Positions 34,579 through 41,529 of a DNA stretch of 46,550 bases are shown here, piece after piece. Under the pieces are notes generated by a model. That model was given only the letters and a program-made list of their open reading frames with translations. It was not told the origin of the DNA and did not search any database. The position numbers and the translations under genes were made by a program. The DNA is taken from the NCBI GenBank assembly GCA_019419585.1, contig DXZQ01000020.1, forward strand, positions 1 to 46,550. Reading direction: 5' to 3'. The DNA comes from Collinsella sp. (GTDB lineage: Bacteria; Actinomycetota; Coriobacteriia; Coriobacteriales; Coriobacteriaceae). Position 1 is the first letter of the stretch. Every line of letters begins with the position of its first letter.

Positions 34579-36336
34579 ATGTTCGCCTCATTCCAAAAGA
34601 AGTACTTCCTATCCGATAAAGGCGTCGCCGGCGTAAAACGCGGCATTTTCTGGACCGCGCTCACCAATCTCATTACCATGGCCGGCATGGGCTTATTGTT
34701 CCTGGTCATGGCCGGTTTTGTCGAACATCTCGCCACCGGTGCCGACCTGCCGGATGTCCTGCCGATTGTGGGCGGCCTCCTGGTCTTTTTCGTGTTGCTC
34801 TTTGCCTCTAACTGGCAGCAGTATTACTACACCTACTGCATCTTTTACGAGGAGTGCGGCAAGCAGCGTATGGAGATTGCCGAGCGCTTGCGCAAACTGC
34901 CGCTGTCGTTTTTTGGTCGTCGTGATCTGGCCGATTTAACCGAGACCATCATGGGTGACGTCCAGGCCATGGAGCACGCCTACAGCCACGTGCTGGGAGA
35001 GCTTTGGGGTGCCATCATCGCAAGCGTCATTGTGTTCGTGGCGTCGCTGTTCTTTTGCTGGCAGCTGGCGATTGCGGCGTTTTGGAGCGTTCCCGTGGCC
35101 TTTGCCGTGCTGTATCTGACGCGCGGCCCCATGATCCCGGTGTTCGACCATGTGCGTGCCGAGAAGGTCAAGGTTACCGAGGCGATCCAGGAGACGCTCG
35201 ACTGCGTGCGCGAGATCCGCGCCACCAACCAGGAGGCTCATTATCTTGAGGGGCTCAACGCCGTGATCGATGCCGAGGAGCGCGAGACCACCAAAGGCGA
35301 GCTCGCCAATGGGCTTTTGGTCAACTCCGCCTTTGCCATCCTGCGCCTGGGGATTGCCACCACGTTGGTCACGGGCGCTGCGATGGTCGCCTCCGGCCAG
35401 GTCGACTTTTTGATGATGTTTGCCTTCCTGCTTATGGTGAGCCGCATCTATGCGCCCTTTGATCAGGCGCTGATGCTGATGTCCGAGCTGTTTGCCGCCG
35501 AGTCGTCGGCCAAGCGCATGCGTTCCATCATGGAAGAGCACGTGGCGCGGGGCAGCGAGCAGTTTGAGCCCGTAGGCCACGATGTGGTGTTCGATCACGT
35601 GGCATTTGGCTATGGTGCGGGCGAGGACGGCCGCGCCGGCGAGAAAGTTCTTACCGATGTGAGCTTTACCGCCAAGGAAGGCGAGGTCACGGCACTGGTC
35701 GGTCCTTCGGGCTCCGGTAAGTCCACGGTGAGCCGCCTGGCCGCGCGCTTTTGGGACGCCACCGAAGGCACGGTCACCGTGGGTGGCGTGGATGTTGCGA
35801 GCGTGGACCCCGAGGTGCTGCTGCGCGACTACGCCATTGTGTTTCAAGACGTGCTGCTCTTTGACGACACGGTTATGGGAAACATCCGCCTCGGGCGTCG
35901 CGATGCCACCGATGAGGAAGTGCTTGCTGCCGCGCGTGCCGCCAACTGCGACGAGTTTGTGAGCCGCATGCCGCAGGGCTATGACACTATGATTGGCGAG
36001 AACGGCTCCAAGCTGTCCGGCGGCGAGCGCCAGCGCATCTCTATCGCCCGTGCGCTGCTCAAAGACGCGCCTATCGTGCTGTTGGACGAGGCGACGGCGA
36101 GCTTGGATGTGGAGAACGAGACCGTGGTTCAGCAGGCGCTCTCCCGTCTGCTTGCAGGTAAGACGGTTATCGTTATTGCCCACCGTATGCGTACGGTGGA
36201 AAATGCCGACAAAATCGTTGTACTCAAGGATGGTGTGGTTGCCGAGCAGGGCACTCCGGCGCAGCTCAAGGCGGCAGGTGGAGAATTCGCCCGCATGGTG
36301 GCGCTGCAAAAGGAAGCAGCTACCTGGCAGTTGTAA
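34579..36336 (+). CDS. ABC transporter, fused permease-ATPase (YbtQ/IrtB-like)
   Basis: The 585-residue partner. Six membrane segments (~20-300) precede an NBD with Walker A GPSGSGKST (~375), signature LSGGERQR (~479) and Walker B IVLLDEATASLD (~499). Both ATP sites of the predicted heterodimer keep their catalytic Glu, unlike the pair at 6671-10382. The ATG at 34579 begins directly after the stop of the first subunit, with GAAGGGAGG and GAGG upstream serving as ribosome site, so expression is coupled. A short hairpin repeat follows the stop. Confidence 0.9.
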   Translation: MFASFQKKYFLSDKGVAGVKRGIFWTALTNLITMAGMGLLFLVMAGFVEHLATGADLPDVLPIVGGLLVFFVLLFASNWQQYYYTYCIFYEECGKQRMEIAERLRKLPLSFFGRRDLADLTETIMGDVQAMEHAYSHVLGELWGAIIASVIVFVASLFFCWQLAIAAFWSVPVAFAVLYLTRGPMIPVFDHVRAEKVKVTEAIQETLDCVREIRATNQEAHYLEGLNAVIDAEERETTKGELANGLLVNSAFAILRLGIATTLVTGAAMVASGQVDFLMMFAFLLMVSRIYAPFDQALMLMSELFAAESSAKRMRSIMEEHVARGSEQFEPVGHDVVFDHVAFGYGAGEDGRAGEKVLTDVSFTAKEGEVTALVGPSGSGKSTVSRLAARFWDATEGTVTVGGVDVASVDPEVLLRDYAIVFQDVLLFDDTVMGNIRLGRRDATDEEVLAAARAANCDEFVSRMPQGYDTMIGENGSKLSGGERQRISIARALLKDAPIVLLDEATASLDVENETVVQQALSRLLAGKTVIVIAHRMRTVENADKIVVLKDGVVAEQGTPAQLKAAGGEFARMVALQKEAATWQL

Positions 36337-36344
36337 GAAGGGGC

Positions 36345-36361
36345 AAAGGGACAGTCCCTTT
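36345..36361. repeat. Hairpin repeat family C, copy 2
   Basis: AAAGGGAC-A-GTCCCTTT, 8 bp arms, followed by TCTCACATTG. It matches the second half of the 31554 copy (CCCTTTGTCACATTG) and lies 8 bp after the ABC stop. Confidence 0.6.
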
Positions 36362-36367
36362 CTCACA

Positions 36368-36423
36368 TTGACAATCGGTTACTCCGCATCGTTAATTTTC
36401 AAAAGGTTAGCCATGGCTGACCT
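36368..36423 (+). promoter_or_regulatory. Promoter and operator of the P-type ATPase operon
   Basis: TTGACA (36368-36373), 17 bp, GTTAAT (36391-36396) is a good promoter. A 20 bp palindrome, AGGTTAGCCA/TGGCTGACCT (36404-36423, one mismatched pair), covers the expected transcription start. It looks like a repressor site; the AGGTTAG half-site is reminiscent of DtxR-type metal regulators but the spacing differs. The leader after it holds small hairpins, e.g. GGTGCT/AGCACC and GCCGC/GCGGC before 36520. Confidence 0.6.
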
Positions 36424-36531
36424 AGATAGTTAGATAAAATTGAGTTATTTCAAAAGCGTGCTCGAGCAAACTTGTTTACTCGGGTGCTGAAGCACCATGC
36501 CGCGTCCAATGCGGCAAAAGGGAGAAGCAAC

Positions 36532-36777
36532 ATGAAGAAGTCGACGTTCAATACCCTGCTTGTCGGTGGCGGTTTTCTGCTTGGCACGGCCGGCATCAAG
36601 CTGCTTACCAGCGCTCCGGTCAAGAATGCCTGCGTGCAGGGTATCGCGTGCGGCATGCGCATCAAGAACGGCTACCAGGACATGGTCGAGCAGGCCAAGG
36701 CTAATGTCGACGACATGGTTGCCGAGGCTGCTTACATCACCCAGAGCGAGGCCGCTGCTGACGAGGCAGCCGAGTAA
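36532..36777 (+). CDS. Small DUF6110-like protein
   Basis: 81 residues: MKKSTFNTLLVGGGFLLGTA, a Gly-rich membrane-like helix, then GIKLLTSAPVKNACVQGIAC and an amphipathic acidic tail (QAKANVDDMVAEAAYITQSE). The start has AGGGAGAAG upstream. I recall similar small proteins (DUF6110) beside P-type ATPases, and that is the case here: the ATPase starts 18 bp downstream. The two Cys (residues 34 and 40) could bind metal. A helper or chaperone role for the pump is inference. Confidence 0.75.
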   Translation: MKKSTFNTLLVGGGFLLGTAGIKLLTSAPVKNACVQGIACGMRIKNGYQDMVEQAKANVDDMVAEAAYITQSEAAADEAAE

Positions 36778-36795
36778 CGCTCCCAGGCACAAACT

Positions 36796-38871
36796 ATGAG
36801 ATTCTCGATTATCAGCGAGATCCCCGGCAGGACCCGTCTTCAATTGGCGGGTCCTGTGCCAGAGAGCGATCTCGATGCACTTCTTAAGCTCAGCGGCGAT
36901 ATCGACGGCGTGCACAAGGTGCGCGTATATGGCCGTATTGGCCAGATGGCGCTCGAATACGACGAGCCACGTCGCGCGAGCGTGCTCGACGCCTTGGGCG
37001 CACTCGATGCTCAAGCTATCGCTGATGCCAAGTCGGGCTATGTGATGCAGCTTGAGCCGCGCAAGCACAAACTCGTTATGGACCTGGCGACACTCGTCGG
37101 CGCCCACTACGCGCGCCGCTGGTTCTTGCCGACGCCTCTGCGTGCGGTGTTTGTCGTGGCCGGTTACATGGCATTTTTGCGCGCTGCCCTTCATGAGCTG
37201 GCGCAGCCGCGCCTGACCGTTCCCGTGCTCGACGCTTCGGCCATCGGTATCTCGTTTGTCAAACGTGATGTCGATACCGCGGGCCAGACGATGTTCCTGC
37301 TCAATGTGGGCGAATTGCTCGAGGACTACACACGCGCCATGAGCGAAAACGAGCTCATCAACTCGCTGCTCGACGTGCCTGATAAGGCACAAAAAGTGGT
37401 CGGCGACACCGAGGTGAGCGTTGCCGCCACCGAGCTTGAGCCCGGCGATCTGGTCGCCGTGCGCACTGGCATGTCCATTTGCATCGACGGTGTTGTCGAG
37501 CAGGGGAGCGCTATGGTCAACCAGGCGACCCTGACCGGCGAGCCGCTGGCCGTTGAGCGCAGCGTGGGCGACGACGTGTTCGCCGGTACCGTCGTGGAAG
37601 ACGGCAGCATCTTGGTGCGCGTGCGCGCCAACACGGCGCAGACCAAACTGCGCTCGATCGTCTCGCTCGTGCAGACGGCCGACTCGCTCAAATCCGAGGG
37701 CCAGTCGCATATGGAGGACCTCGCCAACAAGATCGTCCCGTGGAACTTCCTGCTCGCGGGCCTGGTTGCGCTCACCACGCGCAGCCTTATCAAGACCTCG
37801 GCGGCGCTGATGGTCGACTACTCGTGCGCACTCAAGCTCACGGGTTCCGTCGCCGTCATGACCGCTATGAGCGATGCTGCCAAGATGGGCGTCATGGTCA
37901 AGGGCGCAAAGTACTTTGAGTCGTTTGCCAAGGCCGACACCATTGTGTTTGATAAGACTGGCACGCTCACCGAGGCGCAGCCGCGCCTGGCTTGCGTGCT
38001 GACGACCGACGGCTGGAGCGAGGACGAGGTCCTGCGCCTTTCTGCCTGCCTGGAGGAGCATTTCCCGCATCCGGTGGCGCGTGCCGTGGTCAACGCCGCC
38101 CGCGAGCGCGGGCTCGAGCACCGCGAGCGCCATGCTGCGGTCGAGTACATCGTGGCGCATGGTATTGCTTCGTCCATCGAAGGGCGTCGCGCGATTATCG
38201 GCTCGGCACACTTTGTGTTTGAGGACGAGAGCGCGCAGCTCGATTCTGACATTAAGGAGCGCATTGAGTCCCAGATGCAGGGCCTGTCGCCGCTGTATCT
38301 GGCGGTCGATGGAAAGGTCGTCGGCGTGCTCGGCATCGAGGATCCGCTCAAGGCCGGGGTCCGTGAGGCCATCGCCGACCTGCACGCGTTGGGCGTTAAG
38401 CATGTCGTTATGCTCACGGGCGACTCGGAGCGCACGGCCGAGCGCATTGCTCGCGAGGCGGGGGTCGACGAGTTTAAGGCCGAGCTGCTGCCCGAGGACA
38501 AGTACGCGTATGTGGAGCGCATTAAGGGCGAGGGGCGCCACGTTGCCATGGTGGGCGACGGTGTCAACGATTCGCCGGCGCTCGGTTTGGCCGACGTGGG
38601 CTTGGCGATGGGTGGCGGAAGCGACATCGCCAAGGAGGTTGCCGACATCATCCTGACCGATACGGATCTTGCCGCGATCGTGCGCCTGCGCCGCATGAGT
38701 CAGGGCCTCGTTGATCGTCTGACGAGCTCCTACTCTAAGGTGATGCTCACCAACTCAGCGCTCCTGGCGCTGGGCATTACCGGCGCGATTACCCCGCAAG
38801 CGTCGTCGCTGCTGCACAACGGCTCGACGATTGCCTACAGCCTGGGCAACGCAAAGGCGTACCTGCGTTAG
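36796..38871 (+). CDS. P-type metal-transporting ATPase
   Basis: A 691-residue P1B-like pump. The N-terminus (RFSIISEIPGRTRLQLAG) resembles an HMA_2-type metal domain but lacks the CxxC of copper domains. The actuator domain has LTGEPLAV (in the TGE position). The phosphorylation motif DKTGTLTE has Asp386. The P1B His-Pro pair is in EEHFPHPVARAV, and the hinge is GDGVNDSPAL. In place of the CPC membrane motif it has YSC (Ser343-Cys344, in MVDYSCALKL). That argues against a classic copper CopA and leaves the metal undefined; Mn, Fe, Zn or Co are open. Co-transcribed with the DUF6110-like gene behind a palindrome-bearing promoter. A strong terminator follows. Confidence 0.9.
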   Translation: MRFSIISEIPGRTRLQLAGPVPESDLDALLKLSGDIDGVHKVRVYGRIGQMALEYDEPRRASVLDALGALDAQAIADAKSGYVMQLEPRKHKLVMDLATLVGAHYARRWFLPTPLRAVFVVAGYMAFLRAALHELAQPRLTVPVLDASAIGISFVKRDVDTAGQTMFLLNVGELLEDYTRAMSENELINSLLDVPDKAQKVVGDTEVSVAATELEPGDLVAVRTGMSICIDGVVEQGSAMVNQATLTGEPLAVERSVGDDVFAGTVVEDGSILVRVRANTAQTKLRSIVSLVQTADSLKSEGQSHMEDLANKIVPWNFLLAGLVALTTRSLIKTSAALMVDYSCALKLTGSVAVMTAMSDAAKMGVMVKGAKYFESFAKADTIVFDKTGTLTEAQPRLACVLTTDGWSEDEVLRLSACLEEHFPHPVARAVVNAARERGLEHRERHAAVEYIVAHGIASSIEGRRAIIGSAHFVFEDESAQLDSDIKERIESQMQGLSPLYLAVDGKVVGVLGIEDPLKAGVREAIADLHALGVKHVVMLTGDSERTAERIAREAGVDEFKAELLPEDKYAYVERIKGEGRHVAMVGDGVNDSPALGLADVGLAMGGGSDIAKEVADIILTDTDLAAIVRLRRMSQGLVDRLTSSYSKVMLTNSALLALGITGAITPQASSLLHNGSTIAYSLGNAKAYLR

Positions 38872-38895
38872 CAGACGTGTTCGCCCACGTTATCT

Positions 38896-38941
38896 GGCCT
38901 GCGCCCAGACGGCATCGGTGTCGTCTGGGCGCAGGCCTTTT
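38896..38941 (+). terminator. Terminator after the P-type ATPase
   Basis: A perfect 16 bp stem (38896-38911 with 38922-38937), a 10-base loop, then TTTT. Confidence 0.88.
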
Positions 38942-38945
38942 GCGT

Positions 38946-38992
38946 TTGACCATGTGCTAGCTTCTCTATATAGTGTGGCTAGCAGAGCTAGC
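38946..38992 (+). promoter_or_regulatory. Promoter/operator of the RelB-like/PIN pair
   Basis: TTGACC (38946-38951), 17 bp, TATAGT (38969-38974) is a near-consensus promoter. The self-complementary word GCTAGC occurs three times, at 38956-38961 in the spacer and at 38978-38983 and 38987-38992 just past the -10. This fits cooperative binding by a ribbon-helix-helix antitoxin. Confidence 0.75.
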
Positions 38993-39014
38993 AATTGAAG
39001 GGAGCGGGATCGAC

Positions 39015-39368
39015 GTGGGTGCTGTTAGCGGCATGGCGCAGGTGAATGTTCGCGTAGATCGCCAGGTCAAGAATCGTGCCGAGGAGGTGCTGCGGCTTTC
39101 GGGCGGGTCACTGCCCGAGCTCATCAAAAAGGTGGTGGCCAAGGTCGCGCAGGGTGGCGGGCAGTGCGAGGAAGTGCTTGCGGCCGTCGACGACCGGCGG
39201 CAGACCGTCGCGCCCGATACTCCGTTCGCCGCATCATGGGCGGCGGCAGATCAGCTTTACGCGGACCTGGGCATCGCTACGTCGCCCGTATCCGACGATC
39301 GCGGTTGGGAAACAATCTATTCCGAAGCCATGGACGAGCGCTATCGCCAAAAGGGGATGATCCTGTGA
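39015..39368 (+). CDS. RelB/DinJ-like antitoxin
   Basis: A 117-residue protein whose core AQVNVRVDRQVKNRAEEVLR matches the ribbon-helix-helix DNA-binding start of RelB/DinJ antitoxins. The C-terminal part is acidic and probably binds the toxin. The GTG at 39015 has GAAGGGAG upstream; the ATG at 39033, where family similarity begins, has no ribosome site, so a short N-terminal extension is likely. The stop overlaps the toxin GTG by 4 bp (GTGA). The promoter carries three GCTAGC words that should be its binding sites. Confidence 0.85.
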   Translation: MGAVSGMAQVNVRVDRQVKNRAEEVLRLSGGSLPELIKKVVAKVAQGGGQCEEVLAAVDDRRQTVAPDTPFAASWAAADQLYADLGIATSPVSDDRGWETIYSEAMDERYRQKGMIL

Positions 39369-39880
39369 GCGAGGCTCCCCTCAAAATAATGGTGGATGCC
39401 AACGTATGGGTTGATTCGTTTTGCGCCGACCATGCTGAGTCGCTTGCCGCACGCGCGTTAATTGGGCAGGCGACGGAGGCGGGGGCATTGCTGTTCTTTC
39501 CGGTGCATATCGCCAAGGACGTACTGTATGTTGTACAGCACGAACTGAAGCGCAGCGTTCTTGCCAGCGGGGGAGCGCTCGGCGAGGCTTCTGCCCGCGC
39601 GATTGGCGATGCGGCGCTGGCGTTTGTTCGGAACATGACCGAAAACGCCACGGCCGTGGGTGCAGATGCGTCGGACCTTTGGCTGGCCGACAAATACTTA
39701 GCGCTCCATCGCGATTACGAGGACAACTTGGTACTCGCCGCATGCAAACGCGCCCAGGTTGATTACTTGGTGACCAACGATCGAAAACTGCTCGAACATG
39801 CCAATCTTGCAGCAAAGACACCTCGTCAAATGATGCCGATTCTTGCTTTGGCCAAACGCGGCGGCACGGCTATCGGTTGA
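39365..39880 (+). CDS. PIN-domain toxin
   Basis: A 171-residue PIN nuclease: KIMVDANVWVDSF carries the first conserved Asp, DYEDNLVLAACKRAQVDYLV the central acidic pair, and TNDRKLL the last Asp. These hold Mg2+ for RNA cleavage. The GTG start overlaps the antitoxin stop. It is longer than most VapC toxins (~130) because of an extra helical stretch around residues 65-110 (SGGALGEASARAIGDAALAF). A RelB-like partner for a PIN toxin is a hybrid pairing. A 14 bp GC hairpin follows. Confidence 0.82.
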   Translation: MSEAPLKIMVDANVWVDSFCADHAESLAARALIGQATEAGALLFFPVHIAKDVLYVVQHELKRSVLASGGALGEASARAIGDAALAFVRNMTENATAVGADASDLWLADKYLALHRDYEDNLVLAACKRAQVDYLVTNDRKLLEHANLAAKTPRQMMPILALAKRGGTAIG

Positions 39881-39891
39881 CGCGAGCTGTT

Positions 39892-39930
39892 CGCGGGCCC
39901 CTTGGACGACGATGCGCCAAGGGGCCCGCG
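39892..39930. terminator. Bidirectional hairpin between convergent genes
   Basis: A perfect 14 bp stem, 39892-39905 with 39917-39930, and an 11-base loop. It lies between the convergent PIN toxin and the helical protein. No T-run, so termination would be weak. Confidence 0.6.
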
Positions 39931-39938
39931 TCTGCTAT

Positions 39939-40373
39939 TTACAAAAGCTCGGCCTTGATGGTGGGACTTTCTGCGAGCTGCTCGGCTGCCTTTTCGTTGG
40001 AGCTGTCGAGTGCTGCCAGACTGCGGTAGACCCACTCGTTGACCTGGGTGTTCTTGACGCCTGCGGTCTGCATAAGGGCGCCTACCTCGCGGATTGCTGC
40101 GAACAGATCGGCCTTGGGACCCGCGAGCTCGACCTCGATACCGTGGTAGGCGGCCACGCCGCGGTTCTCACTCACGTGGTCGATAAAGCCCTCGACGGTC
40201 TCAAGCTGCTGAGTGAGAGCTGCATCATCGTCAACGTCCAGCGCGACGAGTGCGTTCGATACCGTGAGGGCGGGATGTCCGCAGGGGACAAAGCCCTCGA
40301 TGACATCCATAGCTTCGGTAATGGTTGAGCCCAGGCCTGCGAGGGCATTGACGAGTTGCTGCTTGGTATCCAT
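39939..40373 (-). CDS. Uncharacterised helical protein
   Basis: 144 residues, acidic and predicted mostly alpha-helical, starting MDTKQQLVNALAGLGSTITE. No membrane segment or signal peptide and no catalytic motif that I recognise. Some repeats of the pattern hydrophobic-EGF (DVIEGFVPCGHP, TVEGFIDHVSEN) suggest two related helices. The ATG at 40373 has GAAAGGA five bases upstream, so the gene looks real. It is transcribed away from ssrA. Function unknown. Confidence 0.75.
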   Translation of the reverse strand: MDTKQQLVNALAGLGSTITEAMDVIEGFVPCGHPALTVSNALVALDVDDDAALTQQLETVEGFIDHVSENRGVAAYHGIEVELAGPKADLFAAIREVGALMQTAGVKNTQVNEWVYRSLAALDSSNEKAAEQLAESPTIKAELL

Positions 40374-40612
40374 AACGGTCCTTTCGACGGGTCAATTTTG
40401 CTTGGCGAAAATATACGTGACGCGATCGGTAACAAAAGTGCGAAGTGCGGCGCACATTGAGGTCTTCACAGCTCGTGCATAGAACAGCTGTCCGCTTTCA
40501 GAACGTGGTAAGATAACACTCCACAAGCGGGGCTCGCCCCGTATGTTCCTTGAAAAGTCGACGGTTATCGGGTGTTTGCAGGCCCGATACCATCCAGACT
40601 TTCCCAACATTC

Positions 40613-40976
40613 GGGGGCGACTGGTTTCGACACGATAGCTCTGAGAGAGGAAGCAAGCCGAGGTCTCCTCGCCTCGTTAAACAGGGGTACCGTCAAATTG
40701 AATTGACAACAACTCTTCTTTTGAGCCTATGGCTCTCGCTGCTTAGTTTATAGCGGCGCGTCAACCCGGTGATTTCCCCGACACCGGCGCGACGTCATTT
40801 TAGGGGAATGCTCCTGCGCACGTAATCGGTATGGCGCAGGCTAAGACCGAACCGGTTAGGACGCCGCGAGCGTGTCACTGCGCGCAAAGCGTCCGAGACA
40901 AAACCAGCGACTGAGCTTGGAGATGCCAATCAGGGGGCTTTCGTGGACCGGAGTTCGATTCTCCGCGCCTCCACCA
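40613..40976 (+). ncRNA. ssrA: tmRNA (ssrA)
   Basis: A one-piece transfer-messenger RNA of 364 bases that rescues stalled ribosomes. The 5' end GGGGGCGACTGGTTTCGACA and the 3' end GGAGTTCGATTCTCCGCGCC...CCA form the tRNA-like acceptor and T arm: GGGGGCG pairs with CGCCTCC before ACCA, with one G-U. The reading frame at 40705-40746 encodes DNNSSFEPMALAA and a TAG stop, the standard ALAA degradation tail. In the same frame a TGA lies two codons before GAC, so the resume codon is ATT or, more likely, GAC. Transcript start is not clear; TAAGAT near 40508 is a possible -10. Confidence 0.95.
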
Positions 40977-40984
40977 TACGTAAC

Positions 40985-41019
40985 AGGCAGGTAGAGAAGT
41001 GTCTCTACCTGCCTTTTTA
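40985..41019 (+). terminator. Terminator of ssrA
   Basis: AGGCAGGTAGAGA (40985-40997) pairs perfectly with TCTCTACCTGCCT (41002-41014), loop AGTG, then TTTTAT. Confidence 0.9.
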
Positions 41020-41033
41020 TTACATATGGATAC

Positions 41034-41165
41034 CGCGGAGAATCGAACTCTATGCAGGGCGCGGGCGTTAAGCAAACGCGAAGCGTTTGTAGCCCGCGGG
41101 CGAGGGCGGCGGCAGCCGGCCGAAGCCGGCGCGGATTTGCGAAGCAAATACGCGGATTCTCCGCG
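41034..41165. repeat. Folded element with tmRNA-like ends and GCGAAGC hairpins
   Basis: CGCGGAGAATC (41034-41044) pairs with GATTCTCCGCG (41155-41165). Inside are three hairpins: GCGGGC..CAAACGC-GAA-GCGTTTG..GCCCGC (41061-41097), GCCGGC-CGAA-GCCGGC (41115-41130) and CGCG.ATTTGC-GAA-GCAAAT.CGCG (41130-41154). Together they make a four-way junction of 132 bases. The left end matches the tmRNA T arm (40951-40967) inverted over 17 bases; the right end matches it directly over 12. No coding sequence is credible here. Confidence 0.7.
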
Positions 41166-41241
41166 CAAACTATCAGCCCAATATGGATGCGATGTTATCG
41201 AATCTCAGCCGGCCATGCGCCGCATCAACGGAACCCCAAAC

Positions 41242-41288
41242 CCGCGGAGAATCGAACTCTGTGCAGGGCGCGGGCGTTAAGCAAACGC
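41242..41288. repeat. Partial copy of the ssrA-adjacent element
   Basis: 47 bases repeating 41033-41079 with a single difference, 209 bp downstream. It stops in the first hairpin (GCAAACGC) and continues into another small hairpin, CTACG-GCAA-CGTAG. The right half of the element is missing. Confidence 0.85.
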
Positions 41289-41304
41289 TACGGCAACGTA
41301 GGGT

Positions 41305-41443
41305 GGGACGCGCTTTCCTAACGGCGGCCCAGGCGGAAAATCCATCCCGGAATCCGCGCTCAGAACGGGACACGCTTTCCCAACGGCGGTCCAAGCGGAA
41401 AGTTCATCCCGGAATCCCGCCTCAAACTGGGACACGCTTTCCG
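41305..41443. repeat. 62 bp tandem repeats
   Basis: Unit 1 (41305-41366) and unit 2 (41367-41428) begin GGGACGCGCTTTCC or GGGACACGCTTTCC and share ATCCCGGAATC; about 15 bases of a third unit follow to 41443. The rest of the gap up to 41529 holds only the ribosome site of the patatin gene (CAGGAGG). Confidence 0.8.
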
Positions 41444-41529
41444 CTCCATATTCTCAACTCCAAAACCTATGCGCCCTCCATTCCAAAACTGGGTAGAAGA
41501 AAGCCAAAACGCAATCGCAGGAGGTCAAT

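Noticed and set aside
36445..38541. 698-residue open frame antisense to the P-type ATPase
   Set aside because: It mirrors a gene with complete ATPase motifs, is His/Arg/Leu-rich in the way GC-driven shadows are, and has no ribosome site.
41034..41290. A tRNA gene or second tmRNA on the minus strand
   Set aside because: Only the T-arm and part of an acceptor-like sequence are present; no D arm, anticodon arm or pairing 5' acceptor was found.
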